64,000 bases of DNA, from assembly GCA_011620605.1 (NCBI GenBank), contig WOYW01000016.1, forward strand, positions 186,001-250,000. Reading direction: 5' to 3'. This DNA comes from Bacteroidales bacterium. Lineage in GTDB: Bacteria > Bacteroidota > Bacteroidia > Bacteroidales > UBA932. Position 1 is the first letter of the stretch, and each line of letters opens with the position of its first letter. This document shows, in pieces, positions 28,945-37,895 of the stretch. Position numbers and translations under genes: made by a program. The notes beneath the pieces were generated by a model. It worked only from the letters and a program-made list of their open reading frames with translations, searched no databases and was not told where the DNA came from.

Positions 28945-29805
28945 ATGAAAACAGATAAACAAGCACCGGATTTTCGCATAGGATGCCATCTTTCGGCTTC
29001 CGCCGGATATCTGGCGATGGCCAAGACAGCCGTAGACATTGGCGCCAACACATTTCAGTTCTTTACACGCAATCCCCGTGGCGGAGCTGCCAAACCCATT
29101 GACCCTAATGATATTGAAGCTTTTTTACAATTTTCAAAAGAAAACAGCATAGGCCCCATCCTGGCCCACGCTTCCTACACCATGAATCTTTGCGCCGCCG
29201 AAAACCGTATCCGGGAATTCGCACTCAACACTTTAATGGATGATCTTTACAGAATGGAATATACCCCGGGCAACCTTTACAACCTGCATCCTGGCAGTCA
29301 TGTACAACAAGGAGTTGAAAAAGGCATTTCCCTGATTTCCGGAGCACTCAATGCTGCCATCACAAAAGAGCAGACAACATGGGTGCTTCTGGAAACGATG
29401 GCCGGAAAAGGTACGGAAATAGGCCGGAGCTTTGAAGAGATCCGGGATATTATGGATCGCATTGAAATACGCGACCACCTTGGTGTATGCCTGGACACAT
29501 GTCACATTTTTGATGCCGGATACGATATTAAAAACAATCTGGAAGATGTTTTGGAAATCTTTGACAAAGTGATTGGTCTGGACCGGCTGAAAGCCATTCA
29601 TATCAACGACACCAAAAATCCTTTTGAAAGCCACAAAGACAGGCATGAGACTATTGGGAACGGACACCTGGGGCTGGAGACATTCCGGAAAGTGATAAAC
29701 CATCCGGCTTTACGCCACCTTCCGTTTTACCTGGAAACTCCTAACGAACTGCCTGGATATGCCAGCGAGATCGCTTTGCTGAAAACAGAGCGCACCGGCG
29801 CATAA
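28945..29805 (+). CDS. nfo: Endonuclease IV (apurinic/apyrimidinic endonuclease)
   Basis: 286 aa TIM-barrel base-excision-repair enzyme cutting 5' to abasic sites. [17 protein letters not shown] at the start, the zinc-ligand strands [16 protein letters not shown] and [27 protein letters not shown], and the final [10 protein letters not shown] are diagnostic. The last 79 bases are also coding on the other strand for the end of the ABC permease gene. Confidence 0.96.
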   Translation: MKTDKQAPDFRIGCHLSASAGYLAMAKTAVDIGANTFQFFTRNPRGGAAKPIDPNDIEAFLQFSKENSIGPILAHASYTMNLCAAENRIREFALNTLMDDLYRMEYTPGNLYNLHPGSHVQQGVEKGISLISGALNAAITKEQTTWVLLETMAGKGTEIGRSFEEIRDIMDRIEIRDHLGVCLDTCHIFDAGYDIKNNLEDVLEIFDKVIGLDRLKAIHINDTKNPFESHKDRHETIGNGHLGLETFRKVINHPALRHLPFYLETPNELPGYASEIALLKTERTGA

Positions 29806-30971
29806 GCTGCCAGGAATCCTATACCCAGAACAACCACGGATACCAAAACCATGTCCGACCACTGAACATCTACCGGGTAAGCCGTTACCATAAAGCTTCC
29901 CGGCAGTGCTATCAATCCAAAATGTGATTGTAAAAAACACAGGAGCAATCCGGTGATCATTCCGGCGGCCCATCCCAGGATGGAGATCAGCCAGCCTTCA
30001 GTAATAAAGATCTGTCTGACCAGACGGGGACGTGCACCCATACTTCCCAGTACTGCAATATCTTCTTTCTTCTCCAAAATAAGCATACTCAGAGAACTCA
30101 GCACATTGCAGGATATGATCAGCAGAATGAATCCCAGAAGCACAAAGATGATGATCTTTTCCGTAGTCATCATCCGGTACAGTGTCTCATTCTGCTGGTA
30201 CCGGGTCAGTACAACATAACCAGCGCCCAGGCGTTCTTTTAGATCTCTGCTTAAAGACTTTACACTTCTTTGTTCTTTCACCCTGATTTCAACGTGAGAC
30301 AGCTTATCCCCGTAATCCAACAGCTTCCTGGCTGTTTCAAGGGATACCAGCAAATGGTCAGAATCGTAATGTTGTTCTACGGCAAAAATACCGGCAGGAA
30401 ATAATTTCTCACGCTCAAGGGATGCCATAGGATTGAGCGGAGAAAAAACGACGTCTTTTTTCGGGTAATAAACCCATAACGGATCAATAAACGCCACGTT
30501 TAAGCCCAGGTTATTGGCCAGCCCCCTTCCCACAACAGCTTCTTCCAGCTCCCCAAAACGAACGTTGAACCGGCCGTGTGTCAGGTATTGCTGTAAAGGT
30601 GATTTTTTCAAAAAAACACTGTCAACTCCTTTCATCTGTGCAACCGCCTGCTGGTTTCTGTACTGCAGAAATACCGTCTCTTCAATGACCGGACAAAAAG
30701 CATCTATCCGGGGATCCCGAGAAAGATCCCCGAATTCGTTCACGCCGGGGATGGATTTCCCTTCCACGCTTTTTACTATCAAATCGGGATCAAAGGCGTT
30801 ATACATGCCCTTAACCAGGTTGTCAAATCCGTTGTATACAGACAATACTACTACAAGCGCCATGGTTCCCAGGGCGATCCCTATGGCACTTATGGTCGAT
30901 ATGACATTGATTATCTGCCTTGATTTTTTGGCAACCAGGTACCGGCGCGCTATGAAAAGAGCCGTTTTCAA
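29727..30971 (-). CDS. ABC transporter permease, LolC/E-FtsX type
   Basis: 414 aa with four transmembrane helices (one near residues 20-45, three in the last ~150) around a large periplasmic domain, the MacB/FtsX arrangement. The N-terminal [30 protein letters not shown] matches LolC/LolE-type permeases that release lipoproteins from the inner membrane; no ATPase gene is adjacent. It is downstream of tyrS-rbfA, with 15 bases after rbfA. About 17 residues after the usual end ([10 protein letters not shown]) run antisense into nfo. Confidence 0.88.
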   Translation of the reverse strand: MKTALFIARRYLVAKKSRQIINVISTISAIGIALGTMALVVVLSVYNGFDNLVKGMYNAFDPDLIVKSVEGKSIPGVNEFGDLSRDPRIDAFCPVIEETVFLQYRNQQAVAQMKGVDSVFLKKSPLQQYLTHGRFNVRFGELEEAVVGRGLANNLGLNVAFIDPLWVYYPKKDVVFSPLNPMASLEREKLFPAGIFAVEQHYDSDHLLVSLETARKLLDYGDKLSHVEIRVKEQRSVKSLSRDLKERLGAGYVVLTRYQQNETLYRMMTTEKIIIFVLLGFILLIISCNVLSSLSMLILEKKEDIAVLGSMGARPRLVRQIFITEGWLISILGWAAGMITGLLLCFLQSHFGLIALPGSFMVTAYPVDVQWSDMVLVSVVVLGIGFLAAYAPVRSVFSKAISLAYPGSSLGVSR

Positions 30972-30986
30972 CGCTTTCTCTTTTTG

Positions 30987-31340
30987 TTATTTCAACAATT
31001 CTTCAATATGTTGCACGTAATCCAACGAATCGTCCAGGAAAAAGACAAGTTCCGGAACAATCCGTAATTGCCGGGCTACCCTTCGTCCCAGCTCGCCGCG
31101 GATGGCTTTGTTCTGTTCTTTTACCTGTTCCAGGACTGTATTCGCCTTTTCTGAAGGGAAAACGCTTATCCAGGTATGAGCTACCGAGAGGTCGGGACTT
31201 ATGCGGACCTGGACTACCGAAATCATGGCACCATGGTAGGGAGCCATTCCTTTTTCCCGAAAAATTTCCGACAGATCCTTCTGTATCTGACGTGCCACTT
31301 TCAGTTGTCTTGTATTGCTTTCTGCTCCGGGGACTTTCAT
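30987..31340 (-). CDS. rbfA: 30S ribosome-binding factor A
   Basis: 117 aa single KH-like domain. RQLKVARQIQKDLSEIF, VRISPDLSVAHTWISVFP and a C-terminal LVFFLDDSLDYVQHIEELL are the RbfA pattern. It binds the 30S subunit during 16S rRNA maturation, functionally next to RsgA. It starts two bases after the tyrS stop, and the permease gene follows. Confidence 0.94.
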   Translation of the reverse strand: MKVPGAESNTRQLKVARQIQKDLSEIFREKGMAPYHGAMISVVQVRISPDLSVAHTWISVFPSEKANTVLEQVKEQNKAIRGELGRRVARQLRIVPELVFFLDDSLDYVQHIEELLK

Positions 31341-31342
31341 GA

Positions 31343-32638
31343 TTAAACAATCTTTATTATAAAATAATTTTTCTTTCCTTTCTGTACCAATAGGTATTTT
31401 CCCTGTATGAGCATGGTCCGGACCACCATTAAATCCGGGGTAGTAACTTTTTCTTTGTTCAGGTTCAATCCTCCGCCCTGGATCAGTTTACGGCATTCCC
31501 CTTTTGAAGGCAGAATGGCTGTTTCCACCGTCAGCAGGTCCGTGATAACGGCAGGAAGTTTGTCAACGGAAAGCTCAAATTGCGGTACGCCCTGAAATAC
31601 AGACAAAAATGTATTTTCTTCCATAGCCATTAATTGTTCTTTTACGCCGTTTCCAAAAAGAACCTGCGACGCGGCAACAGCTTTGTTATATTCTTCCGCT
31701 CCGTGTACCATTGTTGTTACACATTCCGCTATTACATTTTGTAACAATCTTTTATGTGGCTCCTCCCTGTGTCGAGATATAACATTTTCTATCTCTTCCC
31801 GTGATAAAAAAGTAAATATCCTTATGTATTTTTCTGCATCCTGATCACTGACGTTCATCCAGAACTGGTAAAAGGTATAGGGGGTGGTTCGTTCAGGATC
31901 CAGCCACACATTTCCGGATTCTGTTTTTCCAAATTTTCCTCCGTCGGATTTAGTGATCAGCGGACAGGTCAGGGCATAGCTTTCTCCGCCTTCTATTCTG
32001 CGGATCAATTCAGATCCGGTTGTAATATTACCCCATTGGTCAGAGCCTCCCATTTGCAACTTGCAGGTATAATGCCTGTACAAATACAAATAATCGTATC
32101 CCTGTAAAAGCTGGTATGTAAATTCGGTGAAAGACATCCCTTCCGATTCTTCACCGGAAAGCCTTTTCCTCACGGAATTTTTGCTCATCATATAATTCAC
32201 CGTAATGTGCTTTCCAATATCACGGGCAAAATTAAGGAACGTATAATCTTTTGTCCAATCGTAATTGTTCAACAACAGCGCACCATTGGACCTGGACCTG
32301 TCAAAATCAAGAAAACGCATAAGTTGCCTCTTAATACATTCCTGGTTGTGTCGTAATGTTTCCTCATCCAACAGGTTGCGTTCGGAAGACTTCATTGAGG
32401 GATCTCCTATCATACCAGTTGCCCCCCCTATAAGAGCAATGGGTTTGTGTCCGCATTCCTGAAAATGCCGGAGCATCATAACGCCCACCAAGTGCCCTAT
32501 ATGCAGGGAATCCGCCGTGGGATCAATCCCCACGTATGCGGTTGTCATTTCTTTGTTCAATAATTCTTCTGTCCCTGGCATTATATCGTGGATCATGCCC
32601 CTCCACGTAAGTTCTGCCACAAAATTATTCTGCTTCAT
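31343..32638 (-). CDS. tyrS: Tyrosyl-tRNA synthetase
   Basis: 431 aa class I synthetase. The HIGH-type motif is HIGH in [10 protein letters not shown], the Tyr-binding region is [13 protein letters not shown] with GGSDQWGNI, the KMSKS-type loop reads KFGKTESG, and there is a C-terminal S4 RNA-binding domain ([20 protein letters not shown]). Promoter box at 32660-32667. It leads the operon with rbfA and the ABC permease and is divergent from an S41 lipoprotein gene. Confidence 0.97.
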   Translation of the reverse strand: MKQNNFVAELTWRGMIHDIMPGTEELLNKEMTTAYVGIDPTADSLHIGHLVGVMMLRHFQECGHKPIALIGGATGMIGDPSMKSSERNLLDEETLRHNQECIKRQLMRFLDFDRSRSNGALLLNNYDWTKDYTFLNFARDIGKHITVNYMMSKNSVRKRLSGEESEGMSFTEFTYQLLQGYDYLYLYRHYTCKLQMGGSDQWGNITTGSELIRRIEGGESYALTCPLITKSDGGKFGKTESGNVWLDPERTTPYTFYQFWMNVSDQDAEKYIRIFTFLSREEIENVISRHREEPHKRLLQNVIAECVTTMVHGAEEYNKAVAASQVLFGNGVKEQLMAMEENTFLSVFQGVPQFELSVDKLPAVITDLLTVETAILPSKGECRKLIQGGGLNLNKEKVTTPDLMVVRTMLIQGKYLLVQKGKKNYFIIKIV

Positions 32639-32659
32639 CCTCTGTGTTGGTATGTTTTG

Positions 32660-32667
32660 TGCAAAGG
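32660..32667 (-). promoter_or_regulatory. -7 box (TACCTTTG) of tyrS-rbfA-permease
   Basis: Exact TAnnTTTG match 21 bases before the tyrS ATG at 32638. Confidence 0.75.
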
Positions 32668-32709
32668 TAAAGAATAAAAATTTGTACTTTAGTGGGATAA
32701 TTCATTTTT

Positions 32710-34086
32710 ATGATGAAGCGACTGTTAATCCTGTTTTCTCTTTTATTCCTTTTCACATCCTGTGAATGGTTCAGGCGCCCTGAGGAAGCGCCCCTGGTTA
32801 CCCAGAAAGTGAACACATATATGCTGGATCTTATGAAAGAGGTCTATCTCTGGGAAGATCATATCCAGGACACTTTTGACATCCGGTACGAATTTGATGA
32901 ATTTGAATTTTATGAAAAACTGTGTTACCGTACTGAGGACCGATGGTCATTTATAACAGATGACGTTCAAACGCTGCTGGAAGGAGGAGAGGGCGTGGAA
33001 ACCACATTCGGGTATTCCCTGGCATTCGGAACCTTCTCCAATACAGGCAATTACTTTGCCGTCATACAATACGTTTATCCCCAGACGCCGGCCTCTGAAG
33101 CCGGCCTGCAAAGAGGCAGTATTATTATTGAAATGAACGGGAATGCGATCACTCAGGACAATTATACCGATCTTTATTACTCAGCTTCGCTAAACCTTAC
33201 CCTGGGAGAACTGCGGGACGGAGTCGTTTACGAGACCGGAACTGTTACACTCGCCTCCCGAAAACAAAACCTGAATCCTGTAATAGCCTCTAATATTATT
33301 GAAGACGGGACCCGAAAGGTCGGCTATATTTGCTATACAGATTTTTTCGGGAATTCACGGGATCTCTTTTACCCGGTTTGCCAGGATTTCAAAGCAGCCG
33401 GTATAACAGACCTGGTGCTTGACCTGCGGTACAACCTGGGCGGATATCTGAGTGAAGCCGCCGCTCTTGTTGGAGTGGTTTGTCCTTCACAGTATCTGAC
33501 CGGTAATACGGTACTGATCTCCAAGACCTGGAATGATCTTTACCAGGATTACTGGGGCGACAACAACCGGGATGATATGTTGTATGAATATTTCCCAAAA
33601 TTCTCGGATGTTCCCGTGAACCTGAATTTATCCCGCATTTATATATTGACCGGACAAAACACGGCAAGTGCTTCTGAATTGACTATCTGCGGGTTGGATC
33701 CCTATATGGAAGTCATCAAAGTAGGCGGTGTGACCAGGGGAAAATATACGGCATCCATGATATTTAACCCGGAAGATGATCCGGAAATTGAAAATTGGGG
33801 AACTCAGGCTATAGTATACAAGTACGCCAATGCAGAAGGAGTAACGGATTTCAAAGACGGATTCACCCCAGATTACCCTGCAGAAGATGTCCTTATGGGA
33901 GAAGTATATCCTATGGGCGATCCCGGGGAAAATCTGTTGAAAACAGCTCTTTCACTAATAGGGACCGGTGCCGCACCGGCGTCTTTGCCCTTGACCCGGA
34001 ATATACCCGGAATAGAGTTTGAGCGGGACTTCTTATCCAGACCGGCAGGGAACAACCGCGACTTAATTGACACAAAAAAACCGTAA
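32710..34086 (+). CDS. S41 family peptidase lipoprotein with PDZ domain
   Basis: 458 aa. A lipobox (LFLFTSC, C18) makes it an envelope-anchored lipoprotein. A helical N-terminal domain, a PDZ domain (~95-180, QTPASEAGLQRGSIIIEMNG) and an S41 domain follow. S320 (in NTASASE) and K345 (in TRGKY), 25 apart, are the likely Ser/Lys dyad; LDLRYNLGGYL is the oxyanion-loop motif. It starts at ATG 32710 or the adjacent ATG 32713. It is separated by 7 bases from a second secreted peptidase gene, with which it is probably cotranscribed. Confidence 0.9.
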   Translation: MMKRLLILFSLLFLFTSCEWFRRPEEAPLVTQKVNTYMLDLMKEVYLWEDHIQDTFDIRYEFDEFEFYEKLCYRTEDRWSFITDDVQTLLEGGEGVETTFGYSLAFGTFSNTGNYFAVIQYVYPQTPASEAGLQRGSIIIEMNGNAITQDNYTDLYYSASLNLTLGELRDGVVYETGTVTLASRKQNLNPVIASNIIEDGTRKVGYICYTDFFGNSRDLFYPVCQDFKAAGITDLVLDLRYNLGGYLSEAAALVGVVCPSQYLTGNTVLISKTWNDLYQDYWGDNNRDDMLYEYFPKFSDVPVNLNLSRIYILTGQNTASASELTICGLDPYMEVIKVGGVTRGKYTASMIFNPEDDPEIENWGTQAIVYKYANAEGVTDFKDGFTPDYPAEDVLMGEVYPMGDPGENLLKTALSLIGTGAAPASLPLTRNIPGIEFERDFLSRPAGNNRDLIDTKKP

Positions 34087-34093
34087 CTTTCAT

Positions 34094-35515
34094 ATGAAAC
34101 TTTATAGATCATATTTTTTCCTGGCGGCCGTTGCTGCATTATTGGTATATCCGCTGCCCTCTTTTTCCCAGACATTTCAACCCGCACGCACTTCTTTGGA
34201 AACACAACTGGCGTCCTTCCCCGATGTTACCGAAGTTTTCAGGATGGAAAGCGATACATTCAAAGAAAAATACAGGATCCGGGTCAGGCAAATGGTCAAC
34301 CACGATGATATCATTTACGGCTTTTTTGAACAGCGCGTTTTTGTTATGCACACAGGGACGGACCGTCCGACTGTCTTGGTAACCGAAGGATACGGCGCCG
34401 ATTATGCGGCAAATCCCCGTTACAGGGAAGAATTATCACGATTGCTGGATGCCAATCTTATAGTGGTAGAACACCGTTATTTTTCAGAATCCGTTCCCTC
34501 TCCTCGATACTGGGAATTTCTGAACGGTCACCAGGCCATGACCGATCTGCATAAGATCAGGGAAATGTTTGCGGCAGTGTATCCCGGAGAATGGATCGCG
34601 ACCGGGATCAGCAAAGGAGGACAGACCGCACTGATGTACAGAACGTTATACCCCGAAGATGTAGATATTACCGTATCCTATGTGGCACCTTTATGCCAGG
34701 GTGTTGAAGACGGAAGACACGAGCCTTTCATTGCCCGTAAAGCAGGCACTCCTGAAATTCGAGAAAAGGTCCTGAATTTTCAAAAAGAAGTACTTATCCG
34801 CAGGGACAGCCTTATGCCAATGTTTGTAAGTTATTGTGATTCAGCAGCCTTGAATTTCACAAGACCAGTGAATGAGATTTTTGATTATTGCATTCTGGAA
34901 TATTCTTTCGCCTTTTGGCAGTGGGGTACGGATCCGGCAAAAATACCGGCTTCTGACGCTCCCGATAAGCTTCTTTTGGCACATTTGATGCAGGTAGCTT
35001 CCCCTGATTATTTTGTCAGGGATTCACCCACCATGCCTTTCTTTATCCAGGCAGCCAAAGAACTGGGTTACTATGGGTACGATACCAAACCATTCCGTTT
35101 TAAAGTACCCCGCACCCGCTTTGTCCCCGTGAAAGAAAAACGCAGGAAAACCGATTCCACGTCTGTTAGTGAAACCCCTTCCGGAGAATGGGTCACAGGG
35201 AAATACCCCGCAATGGAGCTGAAAAATGCCAAAGGATATCTGAAAGATCTCTTTTTGCCGGATCTCTACAATCCCCGTTTTAAAAAGGCTTTGTACCGTA
35301 AACAACGCGACTTTGTAAAAGAAACAGATGCGCGTATGGTTTTTATTTACGGCGAATGGGATCCCTGGACAGCTGCAGCCGTACCAGATCCCAATAAACC
35401 CAACATTTTATACTACGTAGAACCCGGCGGAAGCCACCGTACACGTATAGCGACCCTGCCCGAGGACATGAAAAACGAATTGCTACAACAATTACAAATC
35501 TGGCTGAACGAATAA
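34094..35515 (+). CDS. Secreted serine peptidase, S28/S37 family
   Basis: 473 aa with a signal peptide (residues 1-25, cleavage after SFS-Q). It has the alpha/beta-hydrolase fold of prolyl/tripeptidyl aminopeptidases: nucleophile S173 in GISKGG, then a late YGEWDPWT Asp and a GGSHRT His completing the triad. The VVEHRYFSESVPSP segment is typical of S28/S37. It probably removes peptides from extracellular protein, but specificity is not readable. A TTG at 34067 would overlap the upstream gene; the ATG at 34094 starts the signal peptide cleanly. Confidence 0.85.
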   Translation: MKLYRSYFFLAAVAALLVYPLPSFSQTFQPARTSLETQLASFPDVTEVFRMESDTFKEKYRIRVRQMVNHDDIIYGFFEQRVFVMHTGTDRPTVLVTEGYGADYAANPRYREELSRLLDANLIVVEHRYFSESVPSPRYWEFLNGHQAMTDLHKIREMFAAVYPGEWIATGISKGGQTALMYRTLYPEDVDITVSYVAPLCQGVEDGRHEPFIARKAGTPEIREKVLNFQKEVLIRRDSLMPMFVSYCDSAALNFTRPVNEIFDYCILEYSFAFWQWGTDPAKIPASDAPDKLLLAHLMQVASPDYFVRDSPTMPFFIQAAKELGYYGYDTKPFRFKVPRTRFVPVKEKRRKTDSTSVSETPSGEWVTGKYPAMELKNAKGYLKDLFLPDLYNPRFKKALYRKQRDFVKETDARMVFIYGEWDPWTAAAVPDPNKPNILYYVEPGGSHRTRIATLPEDMKNELLQQLQIWLNE

Positions 35516-35519
35516 CTAT

Positions 35520-36455
35520 ATGGATCCTTTTGTGCCTCTCACCGTAAGTGATAAAGAACTCCTGGACCCTTACCTGAAAAGTTCCGGAAAAACCGGTTCT
35601 GAATACAGTTTTTCCACTTTGTATATGTGGTCGGGAATATTTCATACATTTTACACAACAATACAGACAGAGAACGGGGCACTGCTCCTGGTCCGCAACC
35701 GTAAAGATGAAAGCACCCCGTTTCATTACCTTTACCCGTTAAGTCTCCATGGATCAGTTCCGCCCAAAATCGCCATGGCTGTTTTACAAAAAGTATCCGT
35801 GAACGATCCTTTTTTACTGGGCGGACTTTCAGACAGAGAAGCGGAAATGCTGGGATCCGAATTCCCGGAAAAAGTTGTTATTGAACCGGTAAGAGACTCT
35901 TTTGATTACATCTACGACATTAATGACCTTGCTCATCTGAAAGGTAAAAAATTACAGCCCAAAAGAAACCATTTGAACGCATTTCTGAAGAATTACCCGC
36001 ATTATGAGTTCATTCCCATAACAGAGGCTGACATTGCTGACTGTCTTGTCATGAACGATGAATGGTGCCGGATCATGGGATGTATATACAATTTGGGTCT
36101 GGAAGAAGAAATATGCGCGGTACACAGGGCATTCAGAGCATACAGGACCTTGGGACTGGAAGGGTTTATGATCAAAATTGATGGGAAGATCATTGCCTAT
36201 ACACTGGGAGAACCATACAGACCGGATACATACCTGGTACATGTAGAAAAAGCTTTTCCCGAATACCGTGGAGCTTATCAGGTTATCAATCAATTACTGG
36301 TTAAACACGTTATGGAAAAGTATCCTGGTGTACAATACATTAACCGGGAAGATGATGCCGGAGACAAAGGACTTCGTCATGCAAAAATGAGTTACCGGCC
36401 TGCTTTTCTTTTGGAAAAATTTATGACCCGGATTAGCCCACCAGCCAGACCATGA
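35520..36455 (+). CDS. DUF2156 (phosphatidylglycerol lysyltransferase-type GNAT) protein
   Basis: 311 aa soluble protein matching DUF2156, a tandem GNAT-fold domain like the aminoacyl-transfer domain of MprF but lacking its membrane part. YSFSTLYMWSG at the N-terminus, KKLQPKRNHLNAFLKNYPHYEF mid-protein and the late YINREDDAGDKGLRHAKMSYRP are family features. The substrate is unknown. It follows the two secreted peptidases with a 4-base gap. Its end overlaps the convergent phosphopantetheinyl transferase gene by 23 bases. Confidence 0.85.
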   Translation: MDPFVPLTVSDKELLDPYLKSSGKTGSEYSFSTLYMWSGIFHTFYTTIQTENGALLLVRNRKDESTPFHYLYPLSLHGSVPPKIAMAVLQKVSVNDPFLLGGLSDREAEMLGSEFPEKVVIEPVRDSFDYIYDINDLAHLKGKKLQPKRNHLNAFLKNYPHYEFIPITEADIADCLVMNDEWCRIMGCIYNLGLEEEICAVHRAFRAYRTLGLEGFMIKIDGKIIAYTLGEPYRPDTYLVHVEKAFPEYRGAYQVINQLLVKHVMEKYPGVQYINREDDAGDKGLRHAKMSYRPAFLLEKFMTRISPPARP

Positions 36456-37074
36456 CGTGGTCTTCCAGGATGAGGTATTCCAGGGTGAACGATTCTTCAA
36501 TGCCGTCCCTGTGGTAGAAAACAGCGTCTAATTCGCCTTCTTCCCTGGGTGAAAATTTACTGATTGTCATTTGTTCAATGAAGTCCACATCGGGCTGGGA
36601 CATATATTTGTACAGGGCTTCCTTCGCGCTCCAGATCAGTGCCAGTTGAAGCTGACGGATTTCCGGTTTGTCGGAAAGAAATTCTTTTTCTTCTTCACCG
36701 ACCGCCTTTTTTTCCACTGCGGAAAAATTTCTTTTAAGCGATTCTATATCAATGCCCACACTGTTTTCAGGATGCGTCAGAACAGTGGCAAAACGTCGTG
36801 TGTGGGCAATACTGATCTCTATAATGGAATTCTGTAGAAACGGCCGGCCGTTTTCATGATATCCCAGGTAAACTTTTTCCTTGAAAATCGTGTCCAGAAT
36901 GGCACGTACGGCCAGGCGTTCCAAACGGCGCTGAGGATTGGTAATGTAAGACAGTTCTTCCTGTTCATCATTTGGTAGAACACATAATGTTTTTAATTGC
37001 TCTTCGGGTTCGGTAATTTCCCATACAGCAATTTCTGCTCCATTTTTAAATTTTTCTCTAAAAAACAGTCCCAT
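36433..37074 (-). CDS. 4'-phosphopantetheinyl transferase superfamily protein
   Basis: 213 aa Sfp-type transferase that loads phosphopantetheine on carrier proteins. The Mg-binding VGIDIE motif (D109, E111) and WSAKEALYK (W148, K151, E152) are intact; the N-terminal half is the pseudo-repeat expected of Sfp-type enzymes. No polyketide or nonribosomal synthetase is nearby. It lies 28 bases after ispE on the same strand, so it probably belongs to nrdJ-ispE-PPTase. Confidence 0.92.
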   Translation of the reverse strand: MGLFFREKFKNGAEIAVWEITEPEEQLKTLCVLPNDEQEELSYITNPQRRLERLAVRAILDTIFKEKVYLGYHENGRPFLQNSIIEISIAHTRRFATVLTHPENSVGIDIESLKRNFSAVEKKAVGEEEKEFLSDKPEIRQLQLALIWSAKEALYKYMSQPDVDFIEQMTISKFSPREEGELDAVFYHRDGIEESFTLEYLILEDHVMVWLVG

Positions 37075-37102
37075 AAATGAGCGTTAAAGATAACAACAAA
37101 AA

Positions 37103-37885
37103 TTAAATCCTGAACAATCCGAAAACGGCGGAACCGCTTCCCGTCATAGACGCGTATACGGCACCTTCCGTATACAAAGCCGTTTTGTATTGTTCAATTT
37201 GGGGATGTTTCTCGAAAACCGTTTCTTCAAAATCATTTTCAATGATATATTTCCAGGAATCTATCGGCTGCAACAACAGATCTTTCAGCGCCGTATTATG
37301 TTTCTTAAGACGGAGTCCCTCATAGGCATGGGATGTGGATATCCAGACCTTTGGAAAACGCAATTCTATATGATATTCACTCAAATCTACAGAAAAAGGT
37401 GTCAGGACATCTCCCCGTCCCGTGGCCATGTATGGCATAAAAGGGGCGCTTTGAAGAAAGAACGGAACATCGCTTCCCATTTGCATGGCATAGTGATGCT
37501 TTTCCTGCCGGGTCAGTCCCAGCGAAAAATGTTTATCCAGCAATTGAATGCAAAAGGCCGCATCTGAAGACCCGCCTCCCAGACCGGCTCCAGGAGGGAT
37601 CTGCTTGTAAAGATGAATATCTACTGGTGTGAGTTTGTATTTTTGAGCTAATAACCTGTAAGCTTTTACACACAGGTTCTCGGATTCAGATCCCGGCACC
37701 GGCAATCCGTACAGAAAGAGGCGCACGTCTTTGTCGGTTTTCCTGGCATCGGTAATCTCCAAAATATCACACAATTTATGAGGAACAAACAGTGTCTCAA
37801 TATTATGGAAACCGTCTGCCCGTTTTTCCAGTACGTGCAATCCTACATTGATCTTGGCATAAGGATAAACTACTGTAGTGGCCAT
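37103..37885 (-). CDS. ispE: 4-diphosphocytidyl-2-C-methyl-D-erythritol kinase
   Basis: 260 aa GHMP kinase of the non-mevalonate isoprenoid pathway. The GHMP glycine-rich loop PPGAGLGGGSSDAA (97-110), K11 and D108 (catalytic pair) and the C-terminal SMTGSGSAVFG are present. IspD is encoded at 53350-54051, so the MEP pathway is supported twice in the window. The start lies 10 bases after nrdJ. Confidence 0.96.
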   Translation of the reverse strand: MATTVVYPYAKINVGLHVLEKRADGFHNIETLFVPHKLCDILEITDARKTDKDVRLFLYGLPVPGSESENLCVKAYRLLAQKYKLTPVDIHLYKQIPPGAGLGGGSSDAAFCIQLLDKHFSLGLTRQEKHHYAMQMGSDVPFFLQSAPFMPYMATGRGDVLTPFSVDLSEYHIELRFPKVWISTSHAYEGLRLKKHNTALKDLLLQPIDSWKYIIENDFEETVFEKHPQIEQYKTALYTEGAVYASMTGSGSAVFGLFRI

Positions 37886-37895
37886 AGAAAAAAGG

